From the NCBI GenBank assembly GCA_951812305.1, contig CATOSB010000004.1, forward strand, positions 682,001 to 746,000: 64,000 nt of DNA, in the 5' to 3' direction. Below, piece by piece: positions 10,341 to 20,000 of the stretch. This DNA is from an uncultured Paracoccaceae bacterium. GTDB lineage: Bacteria; Pseudomonadota; Alphaproteobacteria; Rhodobacterales; Rhodobacteraceae. The position numbers and the translations under genes are program-made. Under the pieces are notes generated by a model. It was not told where the DNA came from. It ran no database searches and saw nothing but the letters and a program-made list of their open reading frames with translations. The first letter of the stretch is position 1, and every line of letters starts with the position of its first letter.

Positions 10341-11276
10341 CTATATCTGGTATTCGACCTGCCTGATTGTTTCCGGCACGGTTATGGGTCCCATTTTAAC
10401 TTTGGTTTTCCCGAGCATATAGGCTGCGACACACGAGATGAGGTGTACGAATGCGTTGGCAGGCGATCTGTGTCGAGTGTGTTCCAGTCCCATGCTGGTT
10501 TTCAACTTATCGAACAGAGTTTCGATGATGAACCGCCTTCGCAACAGGATTTTGTTCAGGATTGGCAGGAGATAGTTTTTCATGTTGCGGCGAATGCCGG
10601 TGACGAGGTGGAGCCCACGCTGCCAGAGCCGTTGGAAGAGGGATTTGGAGATATAGCCCTTATCAGCAAATATTTTGCCTTCGAGGCCCGCGATCATGGC
10701 TTCAAACGGCTTTCGATCATCGACATTACCTGCCGTGATTTTGACGGCCATGATCTCCCCCTTGTTGTTGATGATTAGATGCAGTTTGAAGCCAAAGAAC
10801 CAGCCCATTGTGCTGCGACCGCGCTTTGCCAGCCCCTTGAAGACCTTGTTTCGATTAATGCGGGCATTGTGGCAGACCGCGAGCTTAGTGCTGTCGGCAA
10901 AATAGACGCCGGTTTTTTCACCGCTGAAGCAGTGCAGCAGTATGCAAAACGGCACCATTAATCTTGGCATGAGGCTGACAAACCGACCATAGCTCGGGAG
11001 GGTGCCAAAGCAGTCACGGTATTTCTGCTCAACGCCATAAATCCAATAATGTTTGAAGTCCTTGAACGGCGACAAGTGAAACAAGACCATGATGAACAGG
11101 CTCTCCCCCAGGGTCAGCTTGCCGGAGCGAAGCCTCTGACGACCCGAGGGGATCAACCGGTGGCGCTCCCAGTCCTCGTAGGTTTTTGCAAAATCATCGA
11201 GACAGACAAAAAGTGCGGTGTTAGTGATCGACATGAGTGGCGGTCCATATTGTGTCGCTTTTGAACCTTGAATCAT
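10341..11276 (-). CDS. IS982-family transposase (copy 1)
   Basis: A 311-residue transposase of the IS982 family. Recognisable features are [13 protein letters not shown], the first Asp in [15 protein letters not shown], the stretch [20 protein letters not shown], the second Asp in FADKGYISK, and the Glu in [17 protein letters not shown] 11276 is used here; ATG 11234 (MSITNTALF) is closer to usual family length. The stop is 20 bp inside the left end of the unit. This copy is intact at its C terminus, whereas the copy near 59785 is cut by IS66. Confidence 0.92.
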   Translation of the reverse strand: MIQGSKATQYGPPLMSITNTALFVCLDDFAKTYEDWERHRLIPSGRQRLRSGKLTLGESLFIMVLFHLSPFKDFKHYWIYGVEQKYRDCFGTLPSYGRFVSLMPRLMVPFCILLHCFSGEKTGVYFADSTKLAVCHNARINRNKVFKGLAKRGRSTMGWFFGFKLHLIINNKGEIMAVKITAGNVDDRKPFEAMIAGLEGKIFADKGYISKSLFQRLWQRGLHLVTGIRRNMKNYLLPILNKILLRRRFIIETLFDKLKTSMGLEHTRHRSPANAFVHLISCVAAYMLGKTKVKMGPITVPETIRQVEYQI

Positions 11277-11362
11277 GGGGCAACGTACCTGGAAACCCCT
11301 CTCACCCCATACTAATCACGGGGGCATTCAGGCTGGTCAACACGGGGCAAAAGGTGCGCGCC

Positions 11363-11803
11363 ATGGAGAACAACTTCCCAATCAACGAAGATCTCGCTTA
11401 TGAGAAGATCCGGGACCTCATGTTCGACATGATGGAAGAGGACCCCAACCGTCTCTACGCCCTCACGGATAAGCTCAATGAACTGGCTGCGCTCCCTAAA
11501 AGAACCATGACACTTGTGCTCGATCTGATGGCCGCCACTCCCTTTCAGGTGATCATCCCGAAACACGTACGGAAAAATGACCCTGATACATTCAAAGCAG
11601 ATCACGAAACCGTTTCAAATGTTCTATTTCTTGGAGAGTTTGGCGGAATTGCCGTTGAACTGGAGCCAAATGAGGCTTTGAGAGAACCGAGGATCATTTC
11701 CATAACAATGGTGGAAATCCCTCATCGCAACCCTCTGCGAAAAAGGGTCAACGAGTATCGTAAAAAACGAATCAAAAAACTACGAAAAAATTCTGTCGAG
11801 TAG
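11363..11803 (+). CDS. Passenger protein of the IS982 unit, unknown function (copy 1)
   Basis: 146 residues from ATG 11363; a longer in-frame start at 11237 would overlap the transposase 5' end. I do not recognise a family. The N-terminal half is acidic (NEDLAYEKIRDLMFDMMEED), the middle has hydrophobic strands (FQVIIPKHVRK, VLFLGEFGGIAVEL), and the C terminus is strongly basic (RKRVNEYRKKRIKKLRK), which may bind nucleic acid. It is divergent from the transposase and lies wholly inside the unit. The second copy (60748-61188) keeps the frame with one Leu-to-Phe change and a silent change, consistent with either recent duplication or selection. Confidence 0.7.
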   Translation: MENNFPINEDLAYEKIRDLMFDMMEEDPNRLYALTDKLNELAALPKRTMTLVLDLMAATPFQVIIPKHVRKNDPDTFKADHETVSNVLFLGEFGGIAVELEPNEALREPRIISITMVEIPHRNPLRKRVNEYRKKRIKKLRKNSVE

Positions 11804-11817
11804 TGCACTGGTGACGC

Positions 11818-13007
11818 CTTACCACCCTTCAATTTAGCCAGACATCCCAGAGCTTGGGGATTTTGGCATAACCTGCGAGGCATCGTCGGATAGCACGAAG
11901 GCCTGTCTTGAAGAGAGAGCATAAGGACCTTCGGGCTTTTCGAATCCCCTTTTTTCGCCGCGTATTGCGACGTGGTGCTCTTCGTTTGCTCCGGTTGAAA
12001 CAGCCCAGTACATGGCGATTGCCAGCACCAAAATGAGGCGGGCCAATCGATCCGGCTTTTTGATCTGGCTTTGAGTAATTTCAAAGCCCCGGGTTTTGAA
12101 GTCGGAGAACATGGCTTCAATTCCCCAACGCATTCCATAATCGAGCACCTTGTACTCGGACGGTGCTGCATTCATGGCAATAATCCAAGGCTCTTTGTGC
12201 CCCTCTTCGTGAAGCACTCCAATGTTGCTAAAGACGCCCGTTCCGTAAAGCTCAGCGTTTACAAGCCCTTCGGGCATCAGTTGGGCAATTTCGCGCGTCA
12301 TCATCTCGCCACCCTGATGTTGCAGTGTGATATTTCCCTTCATGCGCAGCCGGTAGTCCCATCCAGCCTCCTGGCACCATGCGACCAATCGGGCGGTTCC
12401 ATAAAACCGATCTCCCGCCAGCAACACACGCGCATCCGCCGGGAGCCATGGGCGGACTGCTTCCAAAAGCTCATGTTGCACGCGCCATCCAATCGGCCCT
12501 TTGGTCTGGCGTACACGCCAGGCGACCGGGAGGGCCCGATCCCGCATCCGCACCGATAACATCAAAACCTCATGCCCTTCGTTGAGCTTGCTTTGATCAA
12601 GGGCCACCACAATCGTTTCTCCGGCCTCACACTGGCGGCGGAAAATTTCACCAACATAGGCCTGCATGATCTCATCAGTATCGATGTGAGGATTGCCCAG
12701 AACCCGCGAAATGTATTGATAGCGGTGGTCCACAGAGCCGATATCGCGGGGCAGAGCAGCCGCATTTTCCATCAGATTGACGCTGCGCGTGTTCAAAATC
12801 ACGCTTGCTATGATGCACAATCCCTCCCGGCGCGACTTGTGATACCCGAGCAAGCGGTCCTGAAAATCCGCCTCAACCTTCGAATAAAGCTCTGAAAAAC
12901 AAACATTTCCCAACAAACCAGCCTCCAATATCAGCAGTGGAGACTCCTTGAATCACACAGATCAGACAAACGTCAAATCAGATCCGGAAATTTTGAAGGG
13001 TGGTAAG
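11818..13007 (-). mobile_element. IS4-family element nested in the IS982 unit (copy 1, minus orientation)
   Basis: 1190 bp, with inverted ends CTTACCACCCTTCAA and its complement, flanked by the 10 bp direct repeat CTGGTGACGC (11808-11817, 13008-13017). The second copy, at 61203-62392, sits at the identical position with the identical duplication but is turned around. Confidence 0.93.
11834..12928 (-). CDS. IS4-family transposase (copy 1)
   Basis: 364 residues. Catalytic positions are visible: VVALDQSKL (first Asp), LLAGDRFYGTARL (second Asp) and the YREK signature Y-2-R-3-E-6-K in YGMRWGIEAMFSDFK. The start is taken as TTG 12928, 13-17 bases after AAGGAG-like sequence; no better ATG is present in frame nearby. 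The protein is identical in both copies. It differs clearly from the Tn5-type IS4 transposase in narG. Confidence 0.9.
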   Translation of the reverse strand: MEAGLLGNVCFSELYSKVEADFQDRLLGYHKSRREGLCIIASVILNTRSVNLMENAAALPRDIGSVDHRYQYISRVLGNPHIDTDEIMQAYVGEIFRRQCEAGETIVVALDQSKLNEGHEVLMLSVRMRDRALPVAWRVRQTKGPIGWRVQHELLEAVRPWLPADARVLLAGDRFYGTARLVAWCQEAGWDYRLRMKGNITLQHQGGEMMTREIAQLMPEGLVNAELYGTGVFSNIGVLHEEGHKEPWIIAMNAAPSEYKVLDYGMRWGIEAMFSDFKTRGFEITQSQIKKPDRLARLILVLAIAMYWAVSTGANEEHHVAIRGEKRGFEKPEGPYALSSRQAFVLSDDASQVMPKSPSSGMSG

Positions 13008-13057
13008 CTGGTGACGCCAACGTCTTATCCAGAATCGGGGTCAGAGGAGGTGCGCTG

Positions 13058-13768
13058 ATGGCCCCGGAACTCAAAGATCGTTCGCTGAAGGCACTGTCGC
13101 TTATCTTGAGCTATCCAACACGGGAGCTTCAACAGGCAATGCCGGAAATTGCGGCGGTTCTCAGCGCTGACACACGTCTCACTGCGGTCGCGCGGCGCGG
13201 CTTGCGCCAGCTGACCGACAGCCTTGCGCAGGACGACATCTATGACCTCGAAGAGCGCTACGTGATGCTGTTCGACCGCTCGCGCACCCTATCGCTGAAT
13301 CTTTTCGAGCATGTTCACGGCGAAAGCCGCGACCGGGGCGGCGCGATGGTATCGCTCTTAGAAACCTACCGCGATGGCGGGTTCGAGCCTGTCACGTCAG
13401 AATTGCCCGATCACCTTCCGGTATTGCTGGAATTCCTGGCCGCCCTTCCCTTCCTGGAGGCCCAGGATACTTTGGCGGACGCGGCGCATATCCTGCAGGC
13501 GCTGGCCGAAAGGCTGAACCGACGCGAAAGCGTTTATGCCGCTGCGTTCGCCGCTTTGTTACACCTGTCCGGTGCGCGTGTGAACAAGGACGCTCTGGCG
13601 GAACTCTTGGCCGAACCGGATGTTGATCCTGACGACCTGGAAGCGCTGGATGAGGTTTGGGAAGAAAGCGAAGTTCTATTCGGTCCAGACCCAAATGCAG
13701 GTTGCCCCGCGACACGCGACATGCTGGCGCGGATGGACATACCTGCCCCGAAACACGCAGCCGAATAA
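13058..13768 (+). CDS. narJ: NarJ, nitrate reductase molybdenum cofactor assembly chaperone
   Basis: A 236-residue cytoplasmic chaperone that binds the NarG N terminus and helps cofactor insertion. It has the family features: the helical start LKALSLILSYPTRELQQAMP, the motif YVMLFDRSRTLSLNLFEHVHGESRDRG, and an acidic C-terminal region (EPDVDPDDLEALDEVWEE). The start ATG overlaps the original narH stop (TGATG), showing translational coupling in the ancestral operon. The gene itself is intact, but its client NarG is broken here, and the IS982 unit lies only 16 bp upstream. Confidence 0.95.
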   Translation: MAPELKDRSLKALSLILSYPTRELQQAMPEIAAVLSADTRLTAVARRGLRQLTDSLAQDDIYDLEERYVMLFDRSRTLSLNLFEHVHGESRDRGGAMVSLLETYRDGGFEPVTSELPDHLPVLLEFLAALPFLEAQDTLADAAHILQALAERLNRRESVYAAAFAALLHLSGARVNKDALAELLAEPDVDPDDLEALDEVWEESEVLFGPDPNAGCPATRDMLARMDIPAPKHAAE

Positions 13769-13782
13769 CGAAAGGCGAGACG

Positions 13783-14478
13783 ATGCATAATTTCCTTTTC
13801 GGTATCTACCCTTACATCGCGCTGGTCGTGCTGATCGTCGGCTCGGCAGTGCGGTATGAACGTGACCCGTTCACCTGGAAAAGCTCTTCATCACAACTGC
13901 TGCGGCGCAGGCAGCTGGTCTGGGGATCAATCCTGTTTCATGTCGGCGTGCTAATCATATTCTTTGGCCACCTCGTTGGGCTATTGACCCCTATCTGGAT
14001 CTTTGACGCCATTGGCATCAGTCATGGTGCAAAACAACTTCTGGCGATCATTGCCGGTGGAATCGCTGGGGTGATGGCGCTGATCGGTGGTCTGATGCTG
14101 TTCCACCGCCGCTGGACAGACCCGCGCATCCGCGTGCATTCCAGTTTCTGGGATATCGCCATCCTTGCGCTGCTGCTGGCGCAATTGGTGCTTGGCCTTG
14201 GCACGATCTTCGTCTCGATGCAGCATCTGGACGGCCACGAAATGACGACGTTCATGTCCTGGGCGTTGGGTATTTTCACGTTTGACCCCGACGCGGCGAG
14301 CTATATCGCGGGCGCCGCCCTTGTCTTCAAATTGCACCTGTTCCTTGGATTGACAATCTTCCTTGTGTTCCCGTTTACGCGGCTGGTGCACATGCTGTCC
14401 GTGCCGCTGCGTTATCTGTGGCGCCCGGGATATCAAGTGGTGCGGTCACGTCGTCGGCACAACGAACCTGCGGAGTAA
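13783..14478 (+). CDS. narI: NarI, nitrate reductase gamma subunit (cytochrome b)
   Basis: A 231-residue integral membrane subunit that takes electrons from quinol and passes them to NarH through two b-type hemes. Five hydrophobic spans are visible, starting MHNFLFGIYPYIALVVLIVG. Likely heme histidines lie in FFGHLVGLL, in the MQHLDGHEMTTF segment and in LHLFLGLTIF / TRLVHMLS. ATG 13783 follows AAAGGCGAGACG, 14 bp after narJ. The gene looks intact, with length normal for the family, but it lacks intact partners in this operon. Confidence 0.95.
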   Translation: MHNFLFGIYPYIALVVLIVGSAVRYERDPFTWKSSSSQLLRRRQLVWGSILFHVGVLIIFFGHLVGLLTPIWIFDAIGISHGAKQLLAIIAGGIAGVMALIGGLMLFHRRWTDPRIRVHSSFWDIAILALLLAQLVLGLGTIFVSMQHLDGHEMTTFMSWALGIFTFDPDAASYIAGAALVFKLHLFLGLTIFLVFPFTRLVHMLSVPLRYLWRPGYQVVRSRRRHNEPAE

Positions 14479-14483
14479 CGGAA

Positions 14484-15281
14484 ATGAACCGACCACTGTT
14501 TCCCGAAATCTCAGTCAACGGAGAGGTGGTCGACCGTCGCGAAATCGCAGCGGAGGCGCAGCACCACTCCGTCCCCGCTGGGAAACCAGGGCTAGCCTGG
14601 CGAAAGGCGGCAAATGCATTGGTCGTTCGGGCATTGTTGCTGCAACGTGCACGGGAACGCGAAATCGTTCCCAAACGCGAATCGATTGAATCTGGCCGTA
14701 TAGAGACCGAAGAGGAGGCATTGATCCGGGCTCTCCTGGAAAGTGAAATTTCGGTTGAAACACCTACTGATAACGACATCAACGCCGAATGGTCGCGCGA
14801 TCCGTCACGGTTTCGGTCGCCGCCCTTATGGGAGGTGTCTCACATCCTGATTGCTTGTGGTCAACGCGATCAAGTGAATGAGAAACGTGTGCAATCGCAT
14901 GCGGAACAAATCGCAGAGCACGCCCTGACCGATCCAAAGAGGTTCGCCCAACTCGCAAAAGAACACAGCCAGTGCGACACCGCCTCTTGTGGCGGTTTCC
15001 TTGGTCAAATTTGCCCGGGCGATACCGTGCCCGAATTCGAGACAGCGCTTCGAAATCTGGCACACGGTGAAATTACGTCTGATCCTATTCGAACCCAATA
15101 TGGATTTCACGTCATCCGGATGGATGCGCGTGCCGACGGCGCGGCACTGCCCTTCGAAGCGGTGCGCACCAGGATATCCGAAAGCATGGAAAAGGCAGCG
15201 TGGGCGCAAGCCGCAAGAGCGTATGTCAACGAGCTAATTTTCGCGGCAGAGATTACCGGAACCGACCTGCAAGCCCAATGA
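14484..15281 (+). CDS. PpiC-type peptidyl-prolyl isomerase of the nar operon
   Basis: A 265-residue protein starting at ATG 14484, five bases after narI. The C-terminal half is a parvulin domain: SHILIACGQR, DPKRFAQLAKEHSQCDTASC, GGFLGQICPGDTVPEFE and TQYGFHVIRMDAR. The N-terminal half is a helical region like that of NifM/SurA-type isomerases. Genes of this kind follow narI in several alpha- and betaproteobacterial nar operons and are thought to help fold the reductase. No signal peptide is seen, so it is probably cytoplasmic. Intact. Confidence 0.85.
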   Translation: MNRPLFPEISVNGEVVDRREIAAEAQHHSVPAGKPGLAWRKAANALVVRALLLQRAREREIVPKRESIESGRIETEEEALIRALLESEISVETPTDNDINAEWSRDPSRFRSPPLWEVSHILIACGQRDQVNEKRVQSHAEQIAEHALTDPKRFAQLAKEHSQCDTASCGGFLGQICPGDTVPEFETALRNLAHGEITSDPIRTQYGFHVIRMDARADGAALPFEAVRTRISESMEKAAWAQAARAYVNELIFAAEITGTDLQAQ

Positions 15282-15509
15282 CGAAGCGACGATCAATGTA
15301 GCAACATCCGAAAAGGATGCGCGGGCGGATTGGGCTTTTTCTTTACCGCCCTCCTACGCTGAGCCCATTTGGAATCAGTTATTCTTTGTTAGGTTTCCTA
15401 TGGCTCCTATCTACGCAAACGATCACACTGTTTAAATCCGCAAGGTGCGACAGGCGTTCATCGCTTGCGCGCAAGGACGAAACCTAACCTGGCCGCGTTG
15501 CCTTTACCC
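15282..15509. other. Intergenic region downstream of the nar operon
   Basis: Convergent intergenic space between the nar operon and the nrdJ transcription unit. A weak stem CATCC/GGATG at about 15304-15318 followed by a T-rich stretch (GGGCTTTTTCTTT, near 15332) may end nar transcription. I see no coding sequence with family similarity here. Confidence 0.4.
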
Positions 15510-15536
15510 AAAGAAAAAGGCCCCCCGAAGGGGGCC
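15510..15536 (-). terminator. Rho-independent terminator of the nrdJ unit
   Basis: Stem GGCCCCC (15519-15525) pairs with GGGGGCC (15530-15536). Read on the minus strand, the stem is followed by TTTTTCTTT (complement of 15510-15518). It lies about 145 bp after the last minus-strand gene. Confidence 0.85.
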
Positions 15537-15681
15537 AGTTTCGCTGATTAGGCTCATTCGTCGTACCGCCCGGTTTCTGCCTGCGGCCTAATCCGCGTCA
15601 GGGGCGAGCGCACCCGCCCCGGAAATGGATGGGCAAGGACTGATCGTCCGCCCCCACCCGTTCTTTGTTGATCCTAGATTC

Positions 15682-15936
15682 TCAGTCCTCGCCATTGATG
15701 ACCTTCGCAAATCTAAGTCCAAGTACATCATTCACACCGTCAGCCCCGATAGCCCGTGAGCCGTCGTCGGGATGGAACCAAAATCGGTCTTGCCAGTCCG
15801 AATTTTTCGACAACGTTGTTACGTCACCTAATTTGGCAAACGCTTGCTTGGTATTGCCCTTCCCTCTGAAATCAAGCGTAACCACCTGCTCGTCAGACGT
15901 TCCTCTCGAGTCTTTGATCACGCCAGATTGCTTCAT
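15682..15936 (-). CDS. Small conserved-looking protein downstream of nrdJ, function unknown
   Basis: 84 residues from ATG 15936 (MKQSGVIKDSRGTS). It begins 19 bp after the nrdJ stop on the same strand and ends before a strong terminator, so the two are probably co-transcribed. It is soluble, with no signal peptide and no cysteines, and has a DEQVVTLDFRGKGNTKQAF start and a DRFWFHPDDGSRAIGADGVN middle. I do not recognise the family. A start at 15981 would overlap nrdJ. A link to nucleotide reduction is only a guess from position. Confidence 0.6.
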   Translation of the reverse strand: MKQSGVIKDSRGTSDEQVVTLDFRGKGNTKQAFAKLGDVTTLSKNSDWQDRFWFHPDDGSRAIGADGVNDVLGLRFAKVINGED

Positions 15937-15955
15937 TCGTTTAATTCCACCATAT

Positions 15956-18900
15956 CTAGCTACACCCGCTTGTCTCTCCACAGGTGTTGCATTTCATGCA
16001 AGTGCCGTTGCGTACCAGCGTGTAGTTCCCGCAACCGCCGCAGGGGTCGCCCTCATACCCCTGCATCTTGGCCTGCGTGCGGGCGTCCATCTGGACGGTA
16101 CCCGTTGCCAATGCCGTTGCGCCCGCGCTTGTTCCCGATGTCTCGGGCACCAATGTTTGCAGCGTCGCGACCGGGTCGGTGGCGCCGCTCAAGGCTACTG
16201 CGCCCGCGGCACCTTCCATTGTCACCACGGCCCCGCCGCCGCCGTTCAGGACAACCAATTCCTGGGGCACACGCTTGCGCGTGTACCCGGCGGAGGCGAC
16301 CTGTTTCAGCACCTCGATCGGGCTTGTCCCGTTCGATTCCGGAACTTTGGTGAAGTTGGATTTACCTTCTTCCTCGCCACGACCGATATCGTCGAAAGAC
16401 ACGCCTTCGGGCACCACATGGGCCAGATCATCCCGGTCGAGATAGCTGACCGCCAATTCGCGGAAAATGTAGTCGAGAACCGATGTCGCCGTCTTGATGG
16501 TCTCGTTGCCCTGCACCATTCCCGCCGGTTCGAACTTGGTGAAAGTGAAGGCGTCGACGAATTCTTCCAGCGGCACGCCGTATTGCAGGCCGACAGAGAT
16601 CGCGATGGCGAAATTGTTCATCATCGCACGGAAACCGGCGCCCTCTTTGTGCATGTCGATGAAGATTTCACCGAGCCGGTTGTCGTCATATTCGCCGGTG
16701 CGCAGATAGACCTTGTGACCGCCGACCATCGCCTTTTGGGTATAGCCCCGGCGACGATCAGGCATCCGTTCGCGGGTCGCTTTCGCGACCTCTTTGACGA
16801 TGATTTTTTCGACCACCTTTTCGGCCAGCACCTGTGCCTTTTCCGCAGGCGCACCGCTTTCAAGAATCTCGGCCGCCTCGTCGTCATCCTCAACCAGCGC
16901 AGATGCCAGCGGCTGGCTGAGTTTGGAGCCATCGCGGTAAAGCGCATTGGCCTTGATGCCCTTGGCCCAGCTGCGTTCATACGCCGCCTGCACCTCCTCG
17001 ATGGTGGCATCGTTCGGCATGTTAATGGTCTTGGAAATCGCGCCAGAGATGAATGACTGTGCCGCTGCCATCATGTCGATATGGCTGTTAACGGACAGGT
17101 AACGCTTGCCCTTCTTGCCGCAGACATTGGCGCAATCAAACACGCTCAGATGTTCGTCTTTCAGGAACGGCGCGTCTTCCAGTGTCATGGTTCCGCATAC
17201 ATGGTCATTCGCAGCATCAATGTCGGCCTTCGAGAACCCAAGATGCGTCAGCAGATCGAAAGACGGATCGCCCAGTTTCTCGGCCGGGATGCCCAACGCT
17301 CCAGAGCAGAATTCCTGCCCCAGCGTCCAGGCGTTGAAGACAAAGCGAATATCAAACGCGGTCGGCAGTGCCTCCTCGACCTTCTCCAGTTCTGCCGGGC
17401 CGAACCCGTGGCCCAGCAGCGACGTGTGATTGATCCCGGGCGCATTGCCCATAGTTCCATGACCGACGGCGTAAGAGACGATCTCTTCAATCTGGGAGGT
17501 GGAATATCCAAGTGTCTCCAACGCCGCCGGGACCGAGCGGTTGATGATCTTGAAGTACCCACCGCCCGCGAGCTTCTTGAACTTTACCAAGGCAAAGTCC
17601 GGCTCGATCCCAGTCGTATCGCAGTCCATCACAAGCCCGATAGTGCCCGTCGGGGCAATCACCGTGGCTTGGGCATTTCGGTATCCGTGTTTCTCTCCTA
17701 GCTTCAGCGCCTCATCCCAGGCGGCTGTCGCGAGTTGAATAAGTGTCTGATCGGGGCAATTGGCATGGTCCAGCGCAACCGGCTTGATCTTCAGCCCGAC
17801 ATAGCCGTCATCTTTACCGTACGCCGCCGTCCGGTGATTGCGGATGACGCGCAGCATGTGTTTGGCGTTACGCTCATAACTTGGGAACGGCCCCAACTCG
17901 CCCGCCATCTCCGCACTGGTGGCATAAGACACACCCGTCATGATCGCGGTCAAAGCGCCGCCAAGCGCCCTGCCCTCGTCACTGTCATACCCCAGCCCCA
18001 TGCGCATCAAGAGCCCGCCGATATTGGCATAGCCAAGGCCAAGGGTGCGGAAGTCATAGGAAAGTTGCGCGATTTCCTTTGATGGGAACTGCGCCATCAT
18101 CACCGAGATTTCAAGCGTGATGGTCCAAAGCCGTGTGGCGTGCACGTATTCTTCTGCCTGGAACTTGCCGTCCTTTTGGAAAGCCAGCAGGTTCATTGAC
18201 GCCAAGTTACATGCTGTATCGTCGAGAAACATATACTCTGAACACGGGTTGGATCCACGGATCTCGCCGTCTTCCGGGCAAGTATGCCAGGAATTGACCG
18301 TGTCGTGATACTGAATGCCGGGATCAGCACAGGCCCATGCGGCATGGCCGATCTGCTCCCACAAATCGCGAGCCTTGATCGTATTGGCCACCTTGCCATC
18401 TGTGCGGCGGATCAGCTCCCAATCTTCGTCATTTGCAATCGCCTGCAGGAATGCGTCGGTCACGCGGACGGAGTTGTTCGAATTCTGGCCGCTTACGGAA
18501 GAATAGGCCTCGCTGTCCCAATCCGTATCGTAAGTCGGGAATTCGATGCTGGCATAGCCCTGCTTCGCATAATCCAGCACACGCTTTACATATGTTTCTG
18601 GAATAGATGCTTTCTTAGCACCGCGCACAGCGACCTTCAGCGCCTCGTTCTTCTTTGGGTCAACTGCGTCCTCAATCACGCCATCCCAGGTGCCGATGGC
18701 CGCAAAGATCGCGTTCAGCTTTTCTTCATGCATCTTCGACCCGGCGACGAGCGAGGCAACCTTTTGCTCTTCCGTTACCTTCCAGTTGATGAAGTCCTCG
18801 ATATCGGGGTGATCGGCATCGACAATCACCATCTTGGCCGCGCGCCGTGTGGTGCCGCCTGATTTGATCGCACCCGCCGCCCGATCACCGATTTTCAGGA

Positions 18901-19645
18901 AGCCCATCAGACCCGAGGATTTGCCACCGCCTGACAGGCTTTCGCCTTCGCCCCTGAGATGAGAGAAATTTGTGCCAGTGCCAGAGCCGTACTTGAACAA
19001 ACGGGCCTCGCGGACCCAAAGGTCCATAATGCCACCTTCGTTCACCAGATCGTCGTCGCAACCCTGAATGAAACAAGCGTGGGGTTGTGGATGCTCATAG
19101 CTGGATGCCGAACGGGTTAGCTCGCCGGTTTTGTGATCAACATAGTGGTGCCCCTGGCTCGGGCCGTCGATGCCGTACGCCCAATGCAAACCGGTGTTGA
19201 ACCATTGCGGCGAGTTCGGCGCCGCTCGCTGAGTTGCGAGCATAAAGCGCATTTCGTCGAAATAGGCACGCGCGTCGTCCTCGGTCGAGAAATATCCGCC
19301 CTTCCAGCCCCAATAGGCCCACGCACCCGCCAAACGATCAAAAACCTGACGCGCGCTTTGCTCGCCACCCATTTTTGCGCCCTTGACCGGAGCAGAGCGC
19401 CACAGGAACTCGGGCACACCCTTTTCCTTGATCTTCTCAAGCTTCTCGGGAACGCCGGCCTTGCGGAAATATTTCTGTGCGATGACGTCTGATGCGACCT
19501 GGCTCCAGCTCGCCGGAACCTCGACGTCATCATTTTTGAAAACCACCGTCCCGTCCGGGTTTTTGATTTCCGACGTGGTTCTTGTAAATTCGATCTCCGC
19601 GTATGCGTCCTGACCTGCCTTGGTAAACTTTCGATCGATTTTCAT
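15956..19645 (-). CDS. nrdJ: NrdJ, vitamin B12-dependent (class II) ribonucleotide reductase
   Basis: A 1229-residue enzyme that reduces ribonucleotides to deoxyribonucleotides using adenosylcobalamin, so it works with or without oxygen. Visible features are the N-terminal RNR region with [15 protein letters not shown], the glycine-rich [13 protein letters not shown], the active-site stretch [20 protein letters not shown] near residue 470, [20 protein letters not shown], and a C-terminal Cys-rich tail ([19 protein letters not shown]) that probably carries the redox thiols or zinc. The length suits the large proteobacterial NrdJ type. ATG 19645 begins [11 protein letters not shown]. An NrdR box lies 185 bp upstream. 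Confidence 0.97.
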   Translation of the reverse strand: MKIDRKFTKAGQDAYAEIEFTRTTSEIKNPDGTVVFKNDDVEVPASWSQVASDVIAQKYFRKAGVPEKLEKIKEKGVPEFLWRSAPVKGAKMGGEQSARQVFDRLAGAWAYWGWKGGYFSTEDDARAYFDEMRFMLATQRAAPNSPQWFNTGLHWAYGIDGPSQGHHYVDHKTGELTRSASSYEHPQPHACFIQGCDDDLVNEGGIMDLWVREARLFKYGSGTGTNFSHLRGEGESLSGGGKSSGLMGFLKIGDRAAGAIKSGGTTRRAAKMVIVDADHPDIEDFINWKVTEEQKVASLVAGSKMHEEKLNAIFAAIGTWDGVIEDAVDPKKNEALKVAVRGAKKASIPETYVKRVLDYAKQGYASIEFPTYDTDWDSEAYSSVSGQNSNNSVRVTDAFLQAIANDEDWELIRRTDGKVANTIKARDLWEQIGHAAWACADPGIQYHDTVNSWHTCPEDGEIRGSNPCSEYMFLDDTACNLASMNLLAFQKDGKFQAEEYVHATRLWTITLEISVMMAQFPSKEIAQLSYDFRTLGLGYANIGGLLMRMGLGYDSDEGRALGGALTAIMTGVSYATSAEMAGELGPFPSYERNAKHMLRVIRNHRTAAYGKDDGYVGLKIKPVALDHANCPDQTLIQLATAAWDEALKLGEKHGYRNAQATVIAPTGTIGLVMDCDTTGIEPDFALVKFKKLAGGGYFKIINRSVPAALETLGYSTSQIEEIVSYAVGHGTMGNAPGINHTSLLGHGFGPAELEKVEEALPTAFDIRFVFNAWTLGQEFCSGALGIPAEKLGDPSFDLLTHLGFSKADIDAANDHVCGTMTLEDAPFLKDEHLSVFDCANVCGKKGKRYLSVNSHIDMMAAAQSFISGAISKTINMPNDATIEEVQAAYERSWAKGIKANALYRDGSKLSQPLASALVEDDDEAAEILESGAPAEKAQVLAEKVVEKIIVKEVAKATRERMPDRRRGYTQKAMVGGHKVYLRTGEYDDNRLGEIFIDMHKEGAGFRAMMNNFAIAISVGLQYGVPLEEFVDAFTFTKFEPAGMVQGNETIKTATSVLDYIFRELAVSYLDRDDLAHVVPEGVSFDDIGRGEEEGKSNFTKVPESNGTSPIEVLKQVASAGYTRKRVPQELVVLNGGGGAVVTMEGAAGAVALSGATDPVATLQTLVPETSGTSAGATALATGTVQMDARTQAKMQGYEGDPCGGCGNYTLVRNGTCMKCNTCGETSGCS

Positions 19646-19977
19646 TTTCTGAGGCGCCTCATTTATCCCTTGCGTGCGGGTCCGCGTCGTTGCGCGTTCC
19701 GCCCTGCCATTTCAAATTCTGCCGTGGCGCAGGAAAAAAGAGGCCCATCGCTTGATCGTTGCAAAACGATCCCGCGTCCCTGGTTCACCCAAGAGAATGT
19801 TGTCCCTGTCTCCCCGTGCGCCGGCGACTGACACTACATATAGTGCGCAACGCATCGGCCAGCACAACTTGGCGTAGGGAGGCATAGATCGTCAACCAAA
19901 ACTTTTGACTTTTTTTGATTGAATCGGCCTTGACGGACAGCATCAGATTTGCCTCATGACGCGTGTCAAATGATTCA
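19646..19977 (-). promoter_or_regulatory. Upstream region of nrdJ
   Basis: 332 bp leader and promoter region for nrdJ, bounded on the far side by the Tn3-family transposon. It contains one NrdR-like palindrome (19831-19846) and an AT-rich stretch at 19897-19925. I looked for a cobalamin riboswitch and saw no convincing B12-box pattern. No gene is seen here. Confidence 0.5.
19831..19846. promoter_or_regulatory. NrdR box
   Basis: ACACTACATATAGTGC matches the NrdR operator consensus ACACwATATATwGTGT at most positions and is a near-perfect palindrome. NrdR represses ribonucleotide reductase genes. NrdR boxes usually occur in pairs about three helical turns apart; I see no good second box at either expected position. 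Confidence 0.75.
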
Positions 19978-20000
19978 GGCCTAGCTGGCCCGAAGCTGCA
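19978..20000 (+). repeat. Left terminal inverted repeat of the Tn3-family transposon, outer part
   Basis: The outer part reads GGCCTAGCTGGCCCGAAGCT then GCA (19978-20000). It continues, after the IS110-type element, at 21370-21395 as CATCATATTTGGGC then TTTTGAAAGAAC. The right end has the same sequence except for one base near the tip and a two-base difference at the IS junction. Confidence 0.85.

Larger units (their letters stand above)
10321..13041 (-). mobile_element. IS982-family unit with a passenger gene and an IS4 insertion (copy 1)
   Basis: A 2721 bp unit in the end of narH. The ends ACCTGAGTTCTGGATAAG (10321) and the complement of ACCCCGATTCTGGATAAG (13041) match at 14 of 18 positions. 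The 7 bp direct repeat CAGAGGA flanks it (10314-10320, 13042-13048). It holds an IS982 transposase gene, a divergent 146-codon gene of unknown function, and a separate IS4-family element. Without the IS4 element and its 10 bp duplication the unit is about 1.5 kb. A second copy with its own 7 bp duplication is at 58097-62426, which shows that these distant ends are the ones used. Confidence 0.9.
6870..13058 (+). pseudogene. narH: narH, nitrate reductase beta subunit, interrupted twice
   Basis: Electron-transfer subunit with four iron-sulfur clusters, linking NarI to NarG. Part 1 (6870-7567) has the cluster motif CIGCHTCSVTCKNVW and a second set around LCEHCLNPACAASCPSG. An IS630 element then splits the codons for VYYNW. 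Part 2 (9505-10320) resumes at NWESGKSEKCTLCYPRIE and continues to LKKPLKMPEE. A second unit (IS982 type) is inserted there, only four codons before the original end. The last codons and stop lie at 13049-13058, overlapping the narJ start. The second insertion alone would only swap the C-terminal tail for about a dozen foreign residues; the IS630 insertion is the destructive one. Confidence 0.95.

Noticed and set aside
15665..17056. 463-codon open frame on the plus strand
   Set aside because: It lies antisense to the nrdJ coding region, has no family similarity, and is explained by codon bias of nrdJ on the other strand.
19646..19977. Cobalamin riboswitch upstream of the B12-dependent reductase
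   Set aside because: No B12-box-like core could be found; the region has an NrdR box instead.
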